From Roseomonas genomospecies 6 (lineage in GTDB: Bacteria; Pseudomonadota; Alphaproteobacteria; Azospirillales; Azospirillaceae), in assembly GCF_008365375.1 (NCBI RefSeq), contig NZ_QOKW01000008.1:62001-126000 (forward strand): a DNA stretch of 64,000 bases, read 5' to 3'. The notes beneath the pieces are model-generated. The model had not been told where the DNA came from and did no database searches. It was given only the letters and a program-made list of their open reading frames with translations. Made by a program: the position numbers and the translations under genes. Numbering within the stretch: position 1 is the first letter of the stretch; the number at the start of each line of letters is the position of its first letter. Below are positions 36,693 through 45,242 of this stretch, piece after piece.

Positions 36693-36845
36693 ATGACCAT
36701 CAAGCTTCCCGCGACCGGGACCGTTCAGGCCGCCCGGCCCCAGCATCCGCGGCCCGCTCCGGGCGTCGGCGCGGCCTGGGCGCCGGAATGGCCCCGCCTC
36801 ACCCCGCGCGAGATCCGCCAGATCGTTCTCGACACGCTGGGCTGA
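36693..36845 (+). CDS. Small uncharacterised protein (50 residues)
   Basis: Short ORF with a strong ribosome-binding site, GGAGG at 36682-36686, six bases before the ATG. The first half is Pro/Ala-rich ([17 protein letters not shown]); the C-terminus [12 protein letters not shown] looks helical and amphipathic. No family recognised. It lies 74 bases upstream of rpsU on the same strand. Confidence 0.5.
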   Translation: MTIKLPATGTVQAARPQHPRPAPGVGAAWAPEWPRLTPREIRQIVLDTLG

Positions 36846-36919
36846 GAGAGACGCCCGCACCGGATAATCTTCACAACCGGATAATCTTCACACAGGCAAC
36901 AATCGGGGAGCCGCAGCCC

Positions 36920-37123
36920 ATGCTCGTTCAGGTCCGCGACAACGATGTGGGGGGCGCTCTGCGCGTCCTGAAAAAAAAGATGCAGCGCGAGGGGCTTTTT
37001 CGTGAGATGAAGCAGCATCGGCGTTACGAAAAACCATCGGAGCGTCGGGTCCGGCGGGCGGCGGAGGCGATTCGCAGGCAGCGCAAGCTGCTCCGCAAAC
37101 GCCTTCTGCGCGAGGGGTATTGA
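36920..37123 (+). CDS. rpsU: 30S ribosomal protein S21
   Basis: 67 residues, the usual size for alphaproteobacteria. [20 protein letters not shown] is the conserved N-terminus, followed by [18 protein letters not shown] and a strongly basic tail ending RLLREGY. GGGGAG lies about eight bases upstream. It precedes infC rather than dnaG/rpoD as in enterics. Confidence 0.96.
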   Translation: MLVQVRDNDVGGALRVLKKKMQREGLFREMKQHRRYEKPSERRVRRAAEAIRRQRKLLRKRLLREGY

Positions 37124-37151
37124 TCCCAACCACCGGTTCCACGGGCTGACG

Positions 37152-37196
37152 GGCGGCATCAGGGCCGCCGGGCCTCATTCCGGCTCTTTGCCGGAA
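37152..37196 (+). promoter_or_regulatory. Two stem-loops in the rpsU-infC gap
   Basis: GGCGGC-ATCAGG-GCCGCC (37152-37169) and TTCCGG-CTCTTTG-CCGGAA (37178-37196) lie between the rpsU stop and the infC ribosome-binding site. They could act as an attenuator or as a translational leader for infC. No U-tract follows. Confidence 0.4.
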
Positions 37197-37204
37197 CAAC
37201 CATT

Positions 37205-37218
37205 GGAGACTGGACATA
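37205..37218 (+). promoter_or_regulatory. infC ribosome-binding site and non-canonical ATA start
   Basis: GGAGA at 37205-37209 is followed at seven-base spacing by ATA at 37216-37218. Reading back from there to the in-frame stop at 37147 gives no ATG, GTG or TTG. The next canonical start, GTG 37288, would cut off conserved IF-3 residues. Confidence 0.75.
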
Positions 37219-37749
37219 GCCAAACTCTACGATGCGGACCCAGTCCGCGAAGGTCCGCGCATCAACCGTGAAATCACTGCACGCACGGTGCGCCTCGTCG
37301 GCGCCAACGGCGATATGATCGGCGTGGTCTCCCTGCGCGACGCGTTCGAGGCGGCGGCGCAGGCCGAACTCGACCTCGTCGAAGTCGCGCCCCAGGCGGA
37401 ACCGCCGGTCTGCAAGATCCTCGATTACGGACGCTACCGGTTCGAGGAGCAGAAGAAGGCCAACGAGGCGCGCAAGAAGCAGAAGATCATCGAGATCAAG
37501 GAGCTGAAGCTCCGGCCGAACATCGATGATCATGATTACGACGTGAAGATGAAGGCCGCGCGGCGTTTCCTGGAAGAGGGCGACAAGGTCAAGATGACCA
37601 TGCGGTTCCGTGGCCGCGAGATGGCGCACCAGGATCTGGGCATGAACGTGCTGATCCGCGTGCGCGACCAGTTCCAGGACATCGCCAAGGTCGAGCAGAT
37701 GCCCCGGATGGAAGGGCGCATGATGGTCATGGTCATCGCGCCGCGCTGA
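37216..37749 (+). CDS. infC: Translation initiation factor IF-3
   Basis: 177 residues from the ATA start (E. coli IF-3 has 180). The N-terminal [20 protein letters not shown] is the conserved IF-3 opening; [20 protein letters not shown] is the linker helix, and [20 protein letters not shown] with [10 protein letters not shown] belongs to the C-terminal subunit-binding domain. IF-3 discriminates against non-AUG/GUG/UUG starts, and infC genes are known to use such codons for self-limitation. It is not followed by rpmI-rplT here; a convergent gene lies beyond a strong hairpin. Confidence 0.95.
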   Translation: MAKLYDADPVREGPRINREITARTVRLVGANGDMIGVVSLRDAFEAAAQAELDLVEVAPQAEPPVCKILDYGRYRFEEQKKANEARKKQKIIEIKELKLRPNIDDHDYDVKMKAARRFLEEGDKVKMTMRFRGREMAHQDLGMNVLIRVRDQFQDIAKVEQMPRMEGRMMVMVIAPR

Positions 37750-37753
37750 GACT

Positions 37754-37806
37754 CCGCACCGATCGACGGCCGGGGAGCGGGTTCGGCCCGCTCCCCGCCG
37801 GTGCGG
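37754..37806. terminator. Strong hairpin after infC, convergent terminator
   Basis: Core stem GGGGAGCGGG-TTCGG-CCCGCTCCCC (37772-37796) lies inside outer arms CCGCACC (37754-37760) and GGTGCGG (37800-37806). It sits four bases after the infC stop, facing the end of the minus-strand GH18-like gene. No T-tract is present on either side. Confidence 0.7.
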
Positions 37807-37823
37807 TCGCGCCTGAAGGGATC

Positions 37824-38897
37824 TCAGCGAAGCGTCTGCGCGCAGTCGGCAAGGCCCAGCCCACGGCACAGCGCCTGGGCCAGAAGCAGGCCGTCCGGAT
37901 TGTCCGGTCCAACCGCGCCGGGCGGACGCCCCAGAAGCGGGTAGAGCATCATGCCGCCTTGCGGGTCCTGCGCCACGTTGCGGGCAAGCCGCTCGGCCAT
38001 GGGCACGGTGTAGTCCGGCCCACCGAGCTGACTCGGCGGAACCTGCACGCCCAGGGCGAGCGGTCCCTTCCAGGCCTGCCGGTAAGCCTGATAGGCCTGC
38101 CAGGGGTCGAAGGTCGGCCCGCCCTCGTAAGCCATGATGGACACGAGGTCGATCGCCTCGGCTTGCGGCGAGCGCAGCAGGTTGAGCATGGAGCCGGTGT
38201 AAGGGCCGCGCGGCGTGGCGTTCTGGAACGCGCCCTCGCCATAGGCGCCGATGCTCCAGCCCGGAACGGTCAGCAGCAGCGGGCGCGGAAAGGCGCTGCG
38301 GAAGCGCGCGACCAGATCCTGCCACGCCGCGTCGGACAGGCAGCGCACGCGCCCTGGCGGTCTGACCGAGCAGCCGGGAACCTCCGGCTCGAAATCCAGA
38401 TCCACCCCGTCGGCGCCCAGATCCCGCACCAGACGCGCGATGGCGTCCAGGTTCAGCGCCCCCCAGTTCGCGTAGTTGGCCCCACCGACGGCGAGCAGCA
38501 CGCGGGTGCCCGGCTGGCGCTGCTTCAGAAGCGCGATGGCGTCCTTCAGCACCGTGCCCGAGAAGCCGTATTGCAGCCCTGTGCCCTTGAGGTCGAGCCG
38601 GCCGGGATAAACCGCGTCGGGCCGGACGAAGGACAGGGCGACCATGTTCATGTAGCCGGGCAGCGCCGCCAGGGTCGTTGCCGCCGGGCCGGTGGCCGGT
38701 CGCTCGTACCAACTGTCGTGATAGACCAACAGCGGACGCTGCGGCAGGCCATCCGCCCTTCCGTGCGCCGCCCCTCCATGCGCCATCGTTCCGGCACCGG
38801 CCAGAAAGCCCGCGGCGAGGGCCAGGCACCCTAGAAGACGTCGCGCCCGAACAGGCCGGTGGTCACGGTGCTGATGATGATTTTCGCATCGAGCCAT
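37824..38897 (-). CDS. Secreted GH18-like glycoside hydrolase
   Basis: 357 residues. The GH18 motif DGVDLDFE (Glu170 as the acid/base) and an AVGGANYANWG strand show a chitinase/ENGase-type barrel. A signal-peptide-like segment LLGCLALAAGFLAGAG lies at residues 21-36 after a basic, His-rich leader. The ATG at 38897 overlaps the end of the phosphoglycosyltransferase gene by 67 bases; no better start precedes the hydrophobic segment, so this start is uncertain. Position in the exopolysaccharide locus suggests it trims or releases a surface polysaccharide. Confidence 0.78.
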   Translation of the reverse strand: MARCENHHQHRDHRPVRARRLLGCLALAAGFLAGAGTMAHGGAAHGRADGLPQRPLLVYHDSWYERPATGPAATTLAALPGYMNMVALSFVRPDAVYPGRLDLKGTGLQYGFSGTVLKDAIALLKQRQPGTRVLLAVGGANYANWGALNLDAIARLVRDLGADGVDLDFEPEVPGCSVRPPGRVRCLSDAAWQDLVARFRSAFPRPLLLTVPGWSIGAYGEGAFQNATPRGPYTGSMLNLLRSPQAEAIDLVSIMAYEGGPTFDPWQAYQAYRQAWKGPLALGVQVPPSQLGGPDYTVPMAERLARNVAQDPQGGMMLYPLLGRPPGAVGPDNPDGLLLAQALCRGLGLADCAQTLR

Positions 38898-40363
38898 AGC
38901 GACCAGTTCTCGATGTAATGGATATCCAAGTCAACCCCGACGCGAGCCTTCTCGACCGTGTGAATGCCGCCGCGCATTCCGTTGATCTGGGCCCAACCGG
39001 TGATCCCCGGCTTCACGCGGCTGCGCGCGGCGTATTCGCGCACCACCTCCGCGTAGCGGTGGCTGCCGACCCGCATGTTCGGAACATGGGCGCGGGGGCC
39101 GACGACGGACATGTCGCCCGCCAGCACGTTGAAGAGCTGCGGCAGCTCGTCGATGCTCGTCCGGCGCAGGACGCGGCCCACGCGCGTGATGCGCGGATCG
39201 TCCTTTCTGGTGCCGTCGGCGCCGTCGTCCCGGTCGTCCACCGCCATCGTGCGGAACTTCAGCATCGTGAAGGGGCGGTTGTTGAAGCCCACGCGGGTTT
39301 GCCGGAAGATGACCGGTCCCGGCGAATCGAGACGGATCGCAGCGGCGGCGGCCAGCATGAAGGGGGCCGCCACCAGCAGGCCGAGGCCGGCGACGGCCAC
39401 GTCCTCGATCCGCTTGACGATGATCTGCATTCCCCGCAGCGGTTGCCGCATCACCAGCAGCGCCGGGATGCTTCCGATGTGCCGCAGGTTGGTGAACCGC
39501 GGCTTGGCATCCTCCTCGTCCAGCGGAATCAGGATGTCGAGGGAAACCGTCTGGAGCTGCATGCGCAGGCTGTGAATGCGCAGCGCCGCGCGCCAGGGCA
39601 GGGCGATGACGACCATGTCCACGCGGTTGTCCGGCAGGAACCTCTTGAAATCCATCAGGTCACCGGACACCGGAAAACCGGCCAGGGACGTGGGCCGGCG
39701 GTTGGCGCCGCGGTCGTCGAAAAGGCCCAGGATGTTGTAGTTGGCCCGGTGCTCCGGCAGGTTCAGATGCGCGATCATCCGCTCCGCCACGTCGGTCGCG
39801 CCCAGGATGACGATCCGGCGGCGCAGCACCCCGCGCTCCTCCAGAAGGCGCACGCCCCGTGCCGCCGCGGCCCGTCCCGCCCCCAGAAAGGCGAGCGCCG
39901 TACCACCCCACAGGGCGAGCATGTCCGAAGGATCGACGTCCGGAAGGAAGAACCAGACGAGCAGCGACAGGACGGTCCCGGCCGGCAGAAGGCCGCCGGT
40001 CACGTCCAGCAACGCCTTCCCCCAGTGCCGGTAGTTCTCGACACGGTAGGCGCCGATGGTGGTCATGGTGCGCAGATAGATGACGAGCGTGATGGCCGTG
40101 AAGATGATCGCCTGGATGGGCAGCCGGTTATCGTCGTACGGCGATCCGGCGGTCCAGGCGGCAAGCCCGGCGAGCACCAGCAGGAAACCGTCCGTCCCCT
40201 TCACCAGACGGTTGACCAGCCCATGCGTCCAATGCAGCCAGCCGTCCCGGGCACCGGCGAAGTCGCTGGGGGGCGGCAAGGCGGCCTTCGGCGGCGGCGC
40301 GGCAAGGTCCGGTACGGCGCTTCGCTCCTCAGCCGGAAAACGGACTTGCACGTCGTCGCGCAT
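38831..40363 (-). CDS. Undecaprenyl-phosphate sugar phosphotransferase (polyprenyl glycosylphosphotransferase, WcaJ/PssY-like)
   Basis: 510 residues. After membrane segments in the first ~170 residues, a CoA-binding-like domain (RRRIVILGATDVAERMIAHL) precedes the sugar-transferase domain. The latter shows FRQTRVGFNNRPFTMLKFRT, RRTSIDELPQLFNVLAGDMS and GPRAH, the signature of enzymes that load the first sugar-phosphate on undecaprenyl phosphate. Likely initiates the exopolysaccharide repeat unit. Confidence 0.92.
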   Translation of the reverse strand: MRDDVQVRFPAEERSAVPDLAAPPPKAALPPPSDFAGARDGWLHWTHGLVNRLVKGTDGFLLVLAGLAAWTAGSPYDDNRLPIQAIIFTAITLVIYLRTMTTIGAYRVENYRHWGKALLDVTGGLLPAGTVLSLLVWFFLPDVDPSDMLALWGGTALAFLGAGRAAAARGVRLLEERGVLRRRIVILGATDVAERMIAHLNLPEHRANYNILGLFDDRGANRRPTSLAGFPVSGDLMDFKRFLPDNRVDMVVIALPWRAALRIHSLRMQLQTVSLDILIPLDEEDAKPRFTNLRHIGSIPALLVMRQPLRGMQIIVKRIEDVAVAGLGLLVAAPFMLAAAAAIRLDSPGPVIFRQTRVGFNNRPFTMLKFRTMAVDDRDDGADGTRKDDPRITRVGRVLRRTSIDELPQLFNVLAGDMSVVGPRAHVPNMRVGSHRYAEVVREYAARSRVKPGITGWAQINGMRGGIHTVEKARVGVDLDIHYIENWSLWLDAKIIISTVTTGLFGRDVF

Positions 40364-40373
40364 GGCGGTCGCC

Positions 40374-41228
40374 TTACCCCTGCACGAAGCGGCGGATGAT
40401 TGGCTTCAGCGCTTGTCCCAGCGGATGGGAGCGAAGCCGGCGGGTCAGGCTGGTCTGCCGGATGAACTGCATCGGCGTCCGCGGCGTGCGGAACACGGTC
40501 ACGGGGGCACCGAACAGCTCGGTCTCCCGCACGAAATGGCGCAGCGGCACCGCGTCGGCGAGCACGCCGCGGTAGCGCCCGGCCCAGTCCGGGCGGGCCA
40601 GCAGCAGCTTGTTGTCGCCGATGGCGAAGGGCGCGAGGGTCCCGGGACGCTCGAACATGAATCGGCACAGTCCCTCGGACACCGCCGGAAATTCCGGATT
40701 GAAGTAATCGTCCAGAACGATCACGCCGTCATCCGCCAGACCGTCGTCGGCGATGCCGAGGTCGTGGCGGGTGATCTCCGCCGTGTGGCCGCCGTCGATG
40801 CTGAACAGCCGGGCCGAGGGACCCAGCCGGCCGGCGAGGCCGGTCCAGGCAAGATCCAGGGAGTTGCCCTTCACGACCTCGATCGAAGCCGGCTCGATCC
40901 CGAAGCGCACGAGGTTGTTGTGGAACGCCGTCTCGTCGCCTTGGCCCGACTGGTCGACGTTGAACTCCTGGGCATCGAACAGGTCGATGGCGAAGGCCCG
41001 TTCCTCCCGCTTGCGCAGAAGGGCCAGGAGGATGAACAGCCGCCCGTGGTGAACGCCGATCTCGCCGACCGACCCCGAGATCCCCTGGGCGTTCTGCCAC
41101 TGGCCGACCGTGGCGATCAGAAGGGCGTCCAGGCGCGACAGCCATCCGTCGACGCGGCGATGGCCGGCGCGGACGTAGCGGTGCAGCGAAGAATTTGGGA
41201 CAAGAAGCGGCTGAGACATCATGGTCAC
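40374..41228 (-). CDS. Class I SAM-dependent methyltransferase, polysaccharide-locus type
   Basis: 284 residues. The SAM-site segment VGEIGVHHGRLFILLALLRK, then AIDLFDAQEF, SIDGGHTAEITRHDL and GVIVLDDYFNPEFP are typical of Methyltransf_24-like enzymes. No membrane segment. It starts behind an AT-rich 198-base gap that probably carries its promoter. The acceptor is unknown; the context suggests sugar methylation. Confidence 0.75.
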   Translation of the reverse strand: MTMMSQPLLVPNSSLHRYVRAGHRRVDGWLSRLDALLIATVGQWQNAQGISGSVGEIGVHHGRLFILLALLRKREERAFAIDLFDAQEFNVDQSGQGDETAFHNNLVRFGIEPASIEVVKGNSLDLAWTGLAGRLGPSARLFSIDGGHTAEITRHDLGIADDGLADDGVIVLDDYFNPEFPAVSEGLCRFMFERPGTLAPFAIGDNKLLLARPDWAGRYRGVLADAVPLRHFVRETELFGAPVTVFRTPRTPMQFIRQTSLTRRLRSHPLGQALKPIIRRFVQG

Positions 41229-41324
41229 CCATTATTCGCCAACATGTTTACAAAAATTTAAAACGTCGGCGACGGAATAAGGATGTTAATTTTTGAAGAA
41301 ATTTCGTTGCGCATATTATCGCCT

Positions 41325-41343
41325 TTCGTCACATTTCGACGAA
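41325..41343. promoter_or_regulatory. Dyad in AT-rich gap upstream of the methyltransferase gene
   Basis: TTCGTC-N7-GACGAA lies in the unusually AT-rich stretch 41229-41380, about 100 bases upstream of the 41228 start. It may be an operator in the exopolysaccharide locus; no protein can be assigned. Confidence 0.3.
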
Positions 41344-41426
41344 TCTCCGAAAATGTACTTCGAGCGCCCGGGGCGATGCCCGCAGGGGGCGATGCGCACG
41401 GGAAACTCCCTGGAGCAGGCGCGGGC

Positions 41427-42356
41427 CTAATTCACCTCCGATGCGAGAGCGGCCGTTGCCGGCGCCTCCGCCCCGGCGGCCTCATGCATGGCGACCACAT
41501 TGCAGAAGTCGGACGGCACCTCGGCGATGGGCGCCAGCCGGCCCTGCTGAAGGCGCCAGAACCGGTAGCCCATCGCCTCCAGACGCTCCCAACAGCCGTC
41601 CGTCCGTTCGCCGCGGCGGTGCAGGATGGCGCTGTTGACCTCGAAAAGGATGGTCGGGTGCCAGCGCTCCAGGCTGCGCCGCGCCCCCTCGACCACCATG
41701 GGCTCGGCACCTTCCACGTCCATCTTGATGCAGTCGATGCGCGGCAGCTTCAACTCCTCGACCAGGGTGTCGAGGGTCACCGTCGCCACCTCCTCGCCGT
41801 CCCTGGTCGCGCTGTCGCCCAGCAGGGAGAAGGCCTGGAGATCGCCCCCCGCCGAGACATGGTGCAGCACCGCCGTGCCGTTCCGGTCGGACAGGGCCTT
41901 GCGGACCAGACGCACCGTGGCGAAGCGGTTCATGGCGACGTTGGCCGCCAGCCGGTCGGCGGCGGTCGTGCCGGGCTCCACCGCGACGACGATGCCCTCC
42001 TGCCCGGCGAGGCGGGCCGCCTTCAGCGTGTAGAGGCCGATGTTGGCGCCCGCGTCAATGAAGACGCCGCCGGGGGAAACGAACTGGTGAAGCTCCCGAA
42101 GCTCCGGCTCCGACCAGTCCCGCAGCACGAAGGAGGTCACCGACGTGTAGCGCAGGTCCGCCGGCACGCGCAGTTGTTCGCCGCCAGAGGTCAGGCTGAA
42201 GCGCGGGCTGCGCTTCAGGGCGACGCAGCCGAGCCAGACTGCGGCGCGGGCCAGCACCAGCAGCGGCTCGGCGCGGAAACCCGGATGGGTCAGGAGGCGC
42301 CGCAGACGGCGGAGGAAGGCCGGGGACGCGGAGGTGGGGGACGTGACGGCGTTCAT
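41427..42356 (-). CDS. FkbM-family methyltransferase (1)
   Basis: 309 residues. The SAM loop GGVFIDAGANIGLYTLKAAR and IDCIKMDVEGAEPMVVEGA are the defining FkbM motifs. ATG overlaps the stop of the upstream polymerase-like gene (ATGA). The family methylates hydroxyls on sugars or polyketides; here it probably decorates the exopolysaccharide. Confidence 0.88.
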   Translation of the reverse strand: MNAVTSPTSASPAFLRRLRRLLTHPGFRAEPLLVLARAAVWLGCVALKRSPRFSLTSGGEQLRVPADLRYTSVTSFVLRDWSEPELRELHQFVSPGGVFIDAGANIGLYTLKAARLAGQEGIVVAVEPGTTAADRLAANVAMNRFATVRLVRKALSDRNGTAVLHHVSAGGDLQAFSLLGDSATRDGEEVATVTLDTLVEELKLPRIDCIKMDVEGAEPMVVEGARRSLERWHPTILFEVNSAILHRRGERTDGCWERLEAMGYRFWRLQQGRLAPIAEVPSDFCNVVAMHEAAGAEAPATAALASEVN

Positions 42357-43684
42357 GGCCTTCCCATGCTGAAGAGGGTTCGGGAGCGGAGGGGGCGTCG
42401 GAGGGCGGCGTCGCCGCCGCCGGAGTTCTGGAGAGAGGTGCGCCAGAAGAGGGCGAGCGCCATCACGCTGGCGACCTCGCCGGGCGTGAAGACGACGGAG
42501 TAGACGGTGGAGGTCGCCAGGGCGAACAGGACATAGTCGCCGAGCGCCATCGCCATCGGGTCGTCCCCGGCCCCCGTCCTGCGGGCGGTGCGCAGGGCCG
42601 CGACGTAGAAGGCCGCGATCAGAACCGCGCCGATGACCCCGTATTCGAAGACGACGCCGATCCAGCCGATGTCGGCGAGGTAGAACTGGTTGCTGCCCAG
42701 GATGTCCGCCAGGGTCACGCTGCTGAACCGGGTGATGGCTCCGACCCCCAGCAGCCAGCGCAACGGCGTCACCTCCAGGAAGTCCAGCGCCAGGACGATG
42801 GAATTCTGCCGGATCGACAGGGAGGCGCCGAGCATCTGCTCGGCCCGGCTGGCGAGTTCCGCGCTGTAGACGACCGCGAGGCCGAGGCCCGCCACCAGGA
42901 CCGAGGAGACCGCCAGGATGCGCCACCAGCCGCGCGCCGAGGTGATCATGGCGTAGCCGGCGACGAGCACCACGCCGCCCAGCACCGTGCGCTGCTTGTA
43001 GATCAGCACCATCAGCAGCAGGCCGATCAGGAACAGCGGAATGGTCCACCATTCCCGGTACGCGCAGAACCGCCGCGACAGGTAGAGCAGGAACAGCACC
43101 CCGAAGAACATCGGCATGAAGATGCGGTAGCCGCGCTCGAAATCATACATCAGCAGCTTGCTCTTCAGTGGGTCGGTGGCGTAGGCCTCCGGCGGGACGA
43201 CCAGCCACAGGGCGAGCATGACGACGAAGGTCCCGGCCCCCAGCGCGATCAGCGCGCCGCGCACCTGCGCGAGCGTCGGCTTCAGAAGCGTCAGCAGGGC
43301 GGCGAGCGAGAAGCAATAGGCGAAGGGCCAGACCTTGACCGTGGTCGCCAGCGCGTCGGTCAGTCCGTTGCCGAGCTGGACCATGGACACCGCCGGGGTG
43401 ATCCCGACGAGATAGGCGAGCAGGGCGACGCTCAGCGACTTGAAGGGCATGTCGATCTGCGCCAGCGCGTAGACCGCCAGCGGGATGGTCAGGACCGGCC
43501 AGCTTTTCGACAGGGCGTACAGCGGCGGGACATCGACCAGATAGTGGAAGCTCTGCCCGAACAGGGGCAGGGCCGCCAGCAGGATCAGCACGATCAGGGA
43601 CCGGGGCCGGGCGCGGCGCGGGGCCGCCGCCCGAACGGGGAACAGGATGCGCCCACGCTGCCGGGCCGCCAGATCGAGGATCAT
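42353..43684 (-). CDS. O-antigen polymerase/ligase-like membrane protein
   Basis: 443 residues with ten or more membrane segments, for example PRSLIVLILLAALPLFGQ, a WWTIPLFLIGLLLMVLI segment near residue 220 and GVVLVAGYAMIT. The large periplasmic loop between the late segments (TPLRWLLGVGAITRFSS) resembles Wzy/WaaL-type proteins. Overlaps the neighbouring genes at both ends. Predicted to polymerise or ligate the repeat unit. Confidence 0.72.
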   Translation of the reverse strand: MILDLAARQRGRILFPVRAAAPRRARPRSLIVLILLAALPLFGQSFHYLVDVPPLYALSKSWPVLTIPLAVYALAQIDMPFKSLSVALLAYLVGITPAVSMVQLGNGLTDALATTVKVWPFAYCFSLAALLTLLKPTLAQVRGALIALGAGTFVVMLALWLVVPPEAYATDPLKSKLLMYDFERGYRIFMPMFFGVLFLLYLSRRFCAYREWWTIPLFLIGLLLMVLIYKQRTVLGGVVLVAGYAMITSARGWWRILAVSSVLVAGLGLAVVYSAELASRAEQMLGASLSIRQNSIVLALDFLEVTPLRWLLGVGAITRFSSVTLADILGSNQFYLADIGWIGVVFEYGVIGAVLIAAFYVAALRTARRTGAGDDPMAMALGDYVLFALATSTVYSVVFTPGEVASVMALALFWRTSLQNSGGGDAALRRPLRSRTLFSMGRP

Positions 43685-44490
43685 AGGCGCGCCGCCGGAC
43701 GGGTGTTTCCGTGGCTCCGCCGCTCCGACCACCAGGAGGACAGGGCGATGCCGACCAACGGCAGGGACTCGACGAACACCCGGCGGGCGTGGCCGCGCGG
43801 ATTCAGCGCCAGACGGAACAGCCATTCCAGGGCCAGACGGCGGAACAGCGGCGGAGCGCGCTCGACCATCCCCGTCACGAACAGCAGCGAACTGCCGACG
43901 CACAGCCCGACGCCGGTGGCCCGCCCGGTTTCCCGGATGGCCAGCGACAGGCATTCCGACTGCGGCGCGCCGACCGCCAGGAACACGAAGCGGGCCGGGT
44001 GGTCCAGAACGAACCGGACGCAGCGTTCCACCTCCCGCGGGTCGGCGGCAAAGCCCATCGGCGGCGCGTGCCGCGCCAGCCGGGTCAGGCCGAAGCGGCT
44101 GCGCAGGCGGCGCTCCAGTTCCTCGTCGCCGCCGATCACGGTGACGGAATCCCCCGGCGTGATGACGTGCGCGAACAGATGGGCGGTCAGGTCGCTGCCG
44201 CTGGCGCTGTGCAGCCGCGTGCCGAACAGCAGGCGGACCAGATGCCGCATGATCTGGCTGTCGCACAGCCGCAGCCAGGCGCCGTCATAGGCGGCGCGGA
44301 AGCGCGGGTCGCCGCGGTGCAGCCGCACCACATGCTGCGCGTTCGGCGTCACGACATAGGCGAAGGGCTCGTCCGGCGCGCGTCCGGCGATGACCTCCGC
44401 CGCGCCGGCCACGTCCAGGCGGGCGATGGCGACGCCGAGGACGGTGTCTGCCGGAATGATGTCTGCCGGGATGGTGTCCGGGATCGTCAT
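43681..44490 (-). CDS. WecG/TagA/CpsF-family glycosyltransferase
   Basis: 269 residues. PFAYVVTPNAQHVVRLHRGD and RFVFLAVGAPQSECLSL with GLCVGSSLLFVTGMVERAPP are the hallmarks of this family, which adds ManNAc-type or related sugars to lipid-linked acceptors. The ATG overlaps the Wza-like gene stop. Confidence 0.9.
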   Translation of the reverse strand: MTIPDTIPADIIPADTVLGVAIARLDVAGAAEVIAGRAPDEPFAYVVTPNAQHVVRLHRGDPRFRAAYDGAWLRLCDSQIMRHLVRLLFGTRLHSASGSDLTAHLFAHVITPGDSVTVIGGDEELERRLRSRFGLTRLARHAPPMGFAADPREVERCVRFVLDHPARFVFLAVGAPQSECLSLAIRETGRATGVGLCVGSSLLFVTGMVERAPPLFRRLALEWLFRLALNPRGHARRVFVESLPLVGIALSSWWSERRSHGNTRPAARL

Positions 44491-45242
44491 GGGAAGGTCG
44501 TGATCGCTCCGGTCTGGCGGCTGATGGTGTAGTTGAAACCGCGCTCGAACGGCACGACGCGGTTGATGAACTGCTCGACCCACAGGCCGGTTTCGGCGAT
44601 GGAGCTGCGCGGCACGAACAGAATGTCGCCAGCCGCCAGCGGCACGTCGCCCTCCGCCTTTCCCGTCTCCAGGAAGCGGCGCGTGTCGATGGTGCGCAGC
44701 ATCGGCTTGTTCTCGGGGTTGCGGCGGATCAGCACCACCTCCTCGTACCGGGCCTCGCGGTCGAAGCCGCCGGCCAGCATGATGGCCTCCATCACGCCGA
44801 TCCGCCCGTTCAGCAGGTAGGGGCCGGGGCGGGCGACGGCGCCGCCGACATAGGCGCGGTTCGACGGCGTCTCCTTCAGGCCGATGCTGACCTGCGGGGC
44901 GCGCATCCAGCGCCGCGCGCGGGTCTCGACCACCCCGGCGAGTTCGGCGGGCGTCAGGCCGGCGGCTTCGACCTGACCGGCCATGCGCAGGCCGGCGGAC
45001 CCGTCGGGACCGATCAGCACCTCCTCGTCCATGTCGGGCACGAGCATGAACTTGACCTGGAAGCGGTCCCCCGGCCCCAGCCGGTAGGGGGGCATGGCAT
45101 CTTCCCACCGGGCGAAGCCCTCCGGCATCGCTTCCCTGGGCTGCACGGACTGGCCGGTGCACGCGCCGAGCGCCAGCACCGCCGCCAGAAGAATGCCGCG
45201 CGCCGCGGCCTTCGCCTTTACAGCCATCGGCCTTACAACCAT
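44487..45242 (-). CDS. Polysaccharide export outer-membrane lipoprotein (Wza-like)
   Basis: About 251 residues. A lipoprotein signal LLAAVLALGACTGQ carries the lipobox Cys. The export domain begins PYRLGPGDRFQVKFMLVPD, and the SLBB-like region contains NRAYVGGAVARPGPYLLNGR. ATG 45242 has AGGTGA seven bases upstream and overlaps the Wzc-like gene by ten bases; ATG 45227 is an equally possible start. It would form the outer-membrane exit channel. Confidence 0.88.
   Translation of the reverse strand: MVVRPMAVKAKAAARGILLAAVLALGACTGQSVQPREAMPEGFARWEDAMPPYRLGPGDRFQVKFMLVPDMDEEVLIGPDGSAGLRMAGQVEAAGLTPAELAGVVETRARRWMRAPQVSIGLKETPSNRAYVGGAVARPGPYLLNGRIGVMEAIMLAGGFDREARYEEVVLIRRNPENKPMLRTIDTRRFLETGKAEGDVPLAAGDILFVPRSSIAETGLWVEQFINRVVPFERGFNYTISRQTGAITTFP

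Noticed and set aside
37288..37749. GTG 37288 as the infC start
   Set aside because: It removes 24 residues including the conserved GPRINREI region and has no ribosome-binding site at proper distance.
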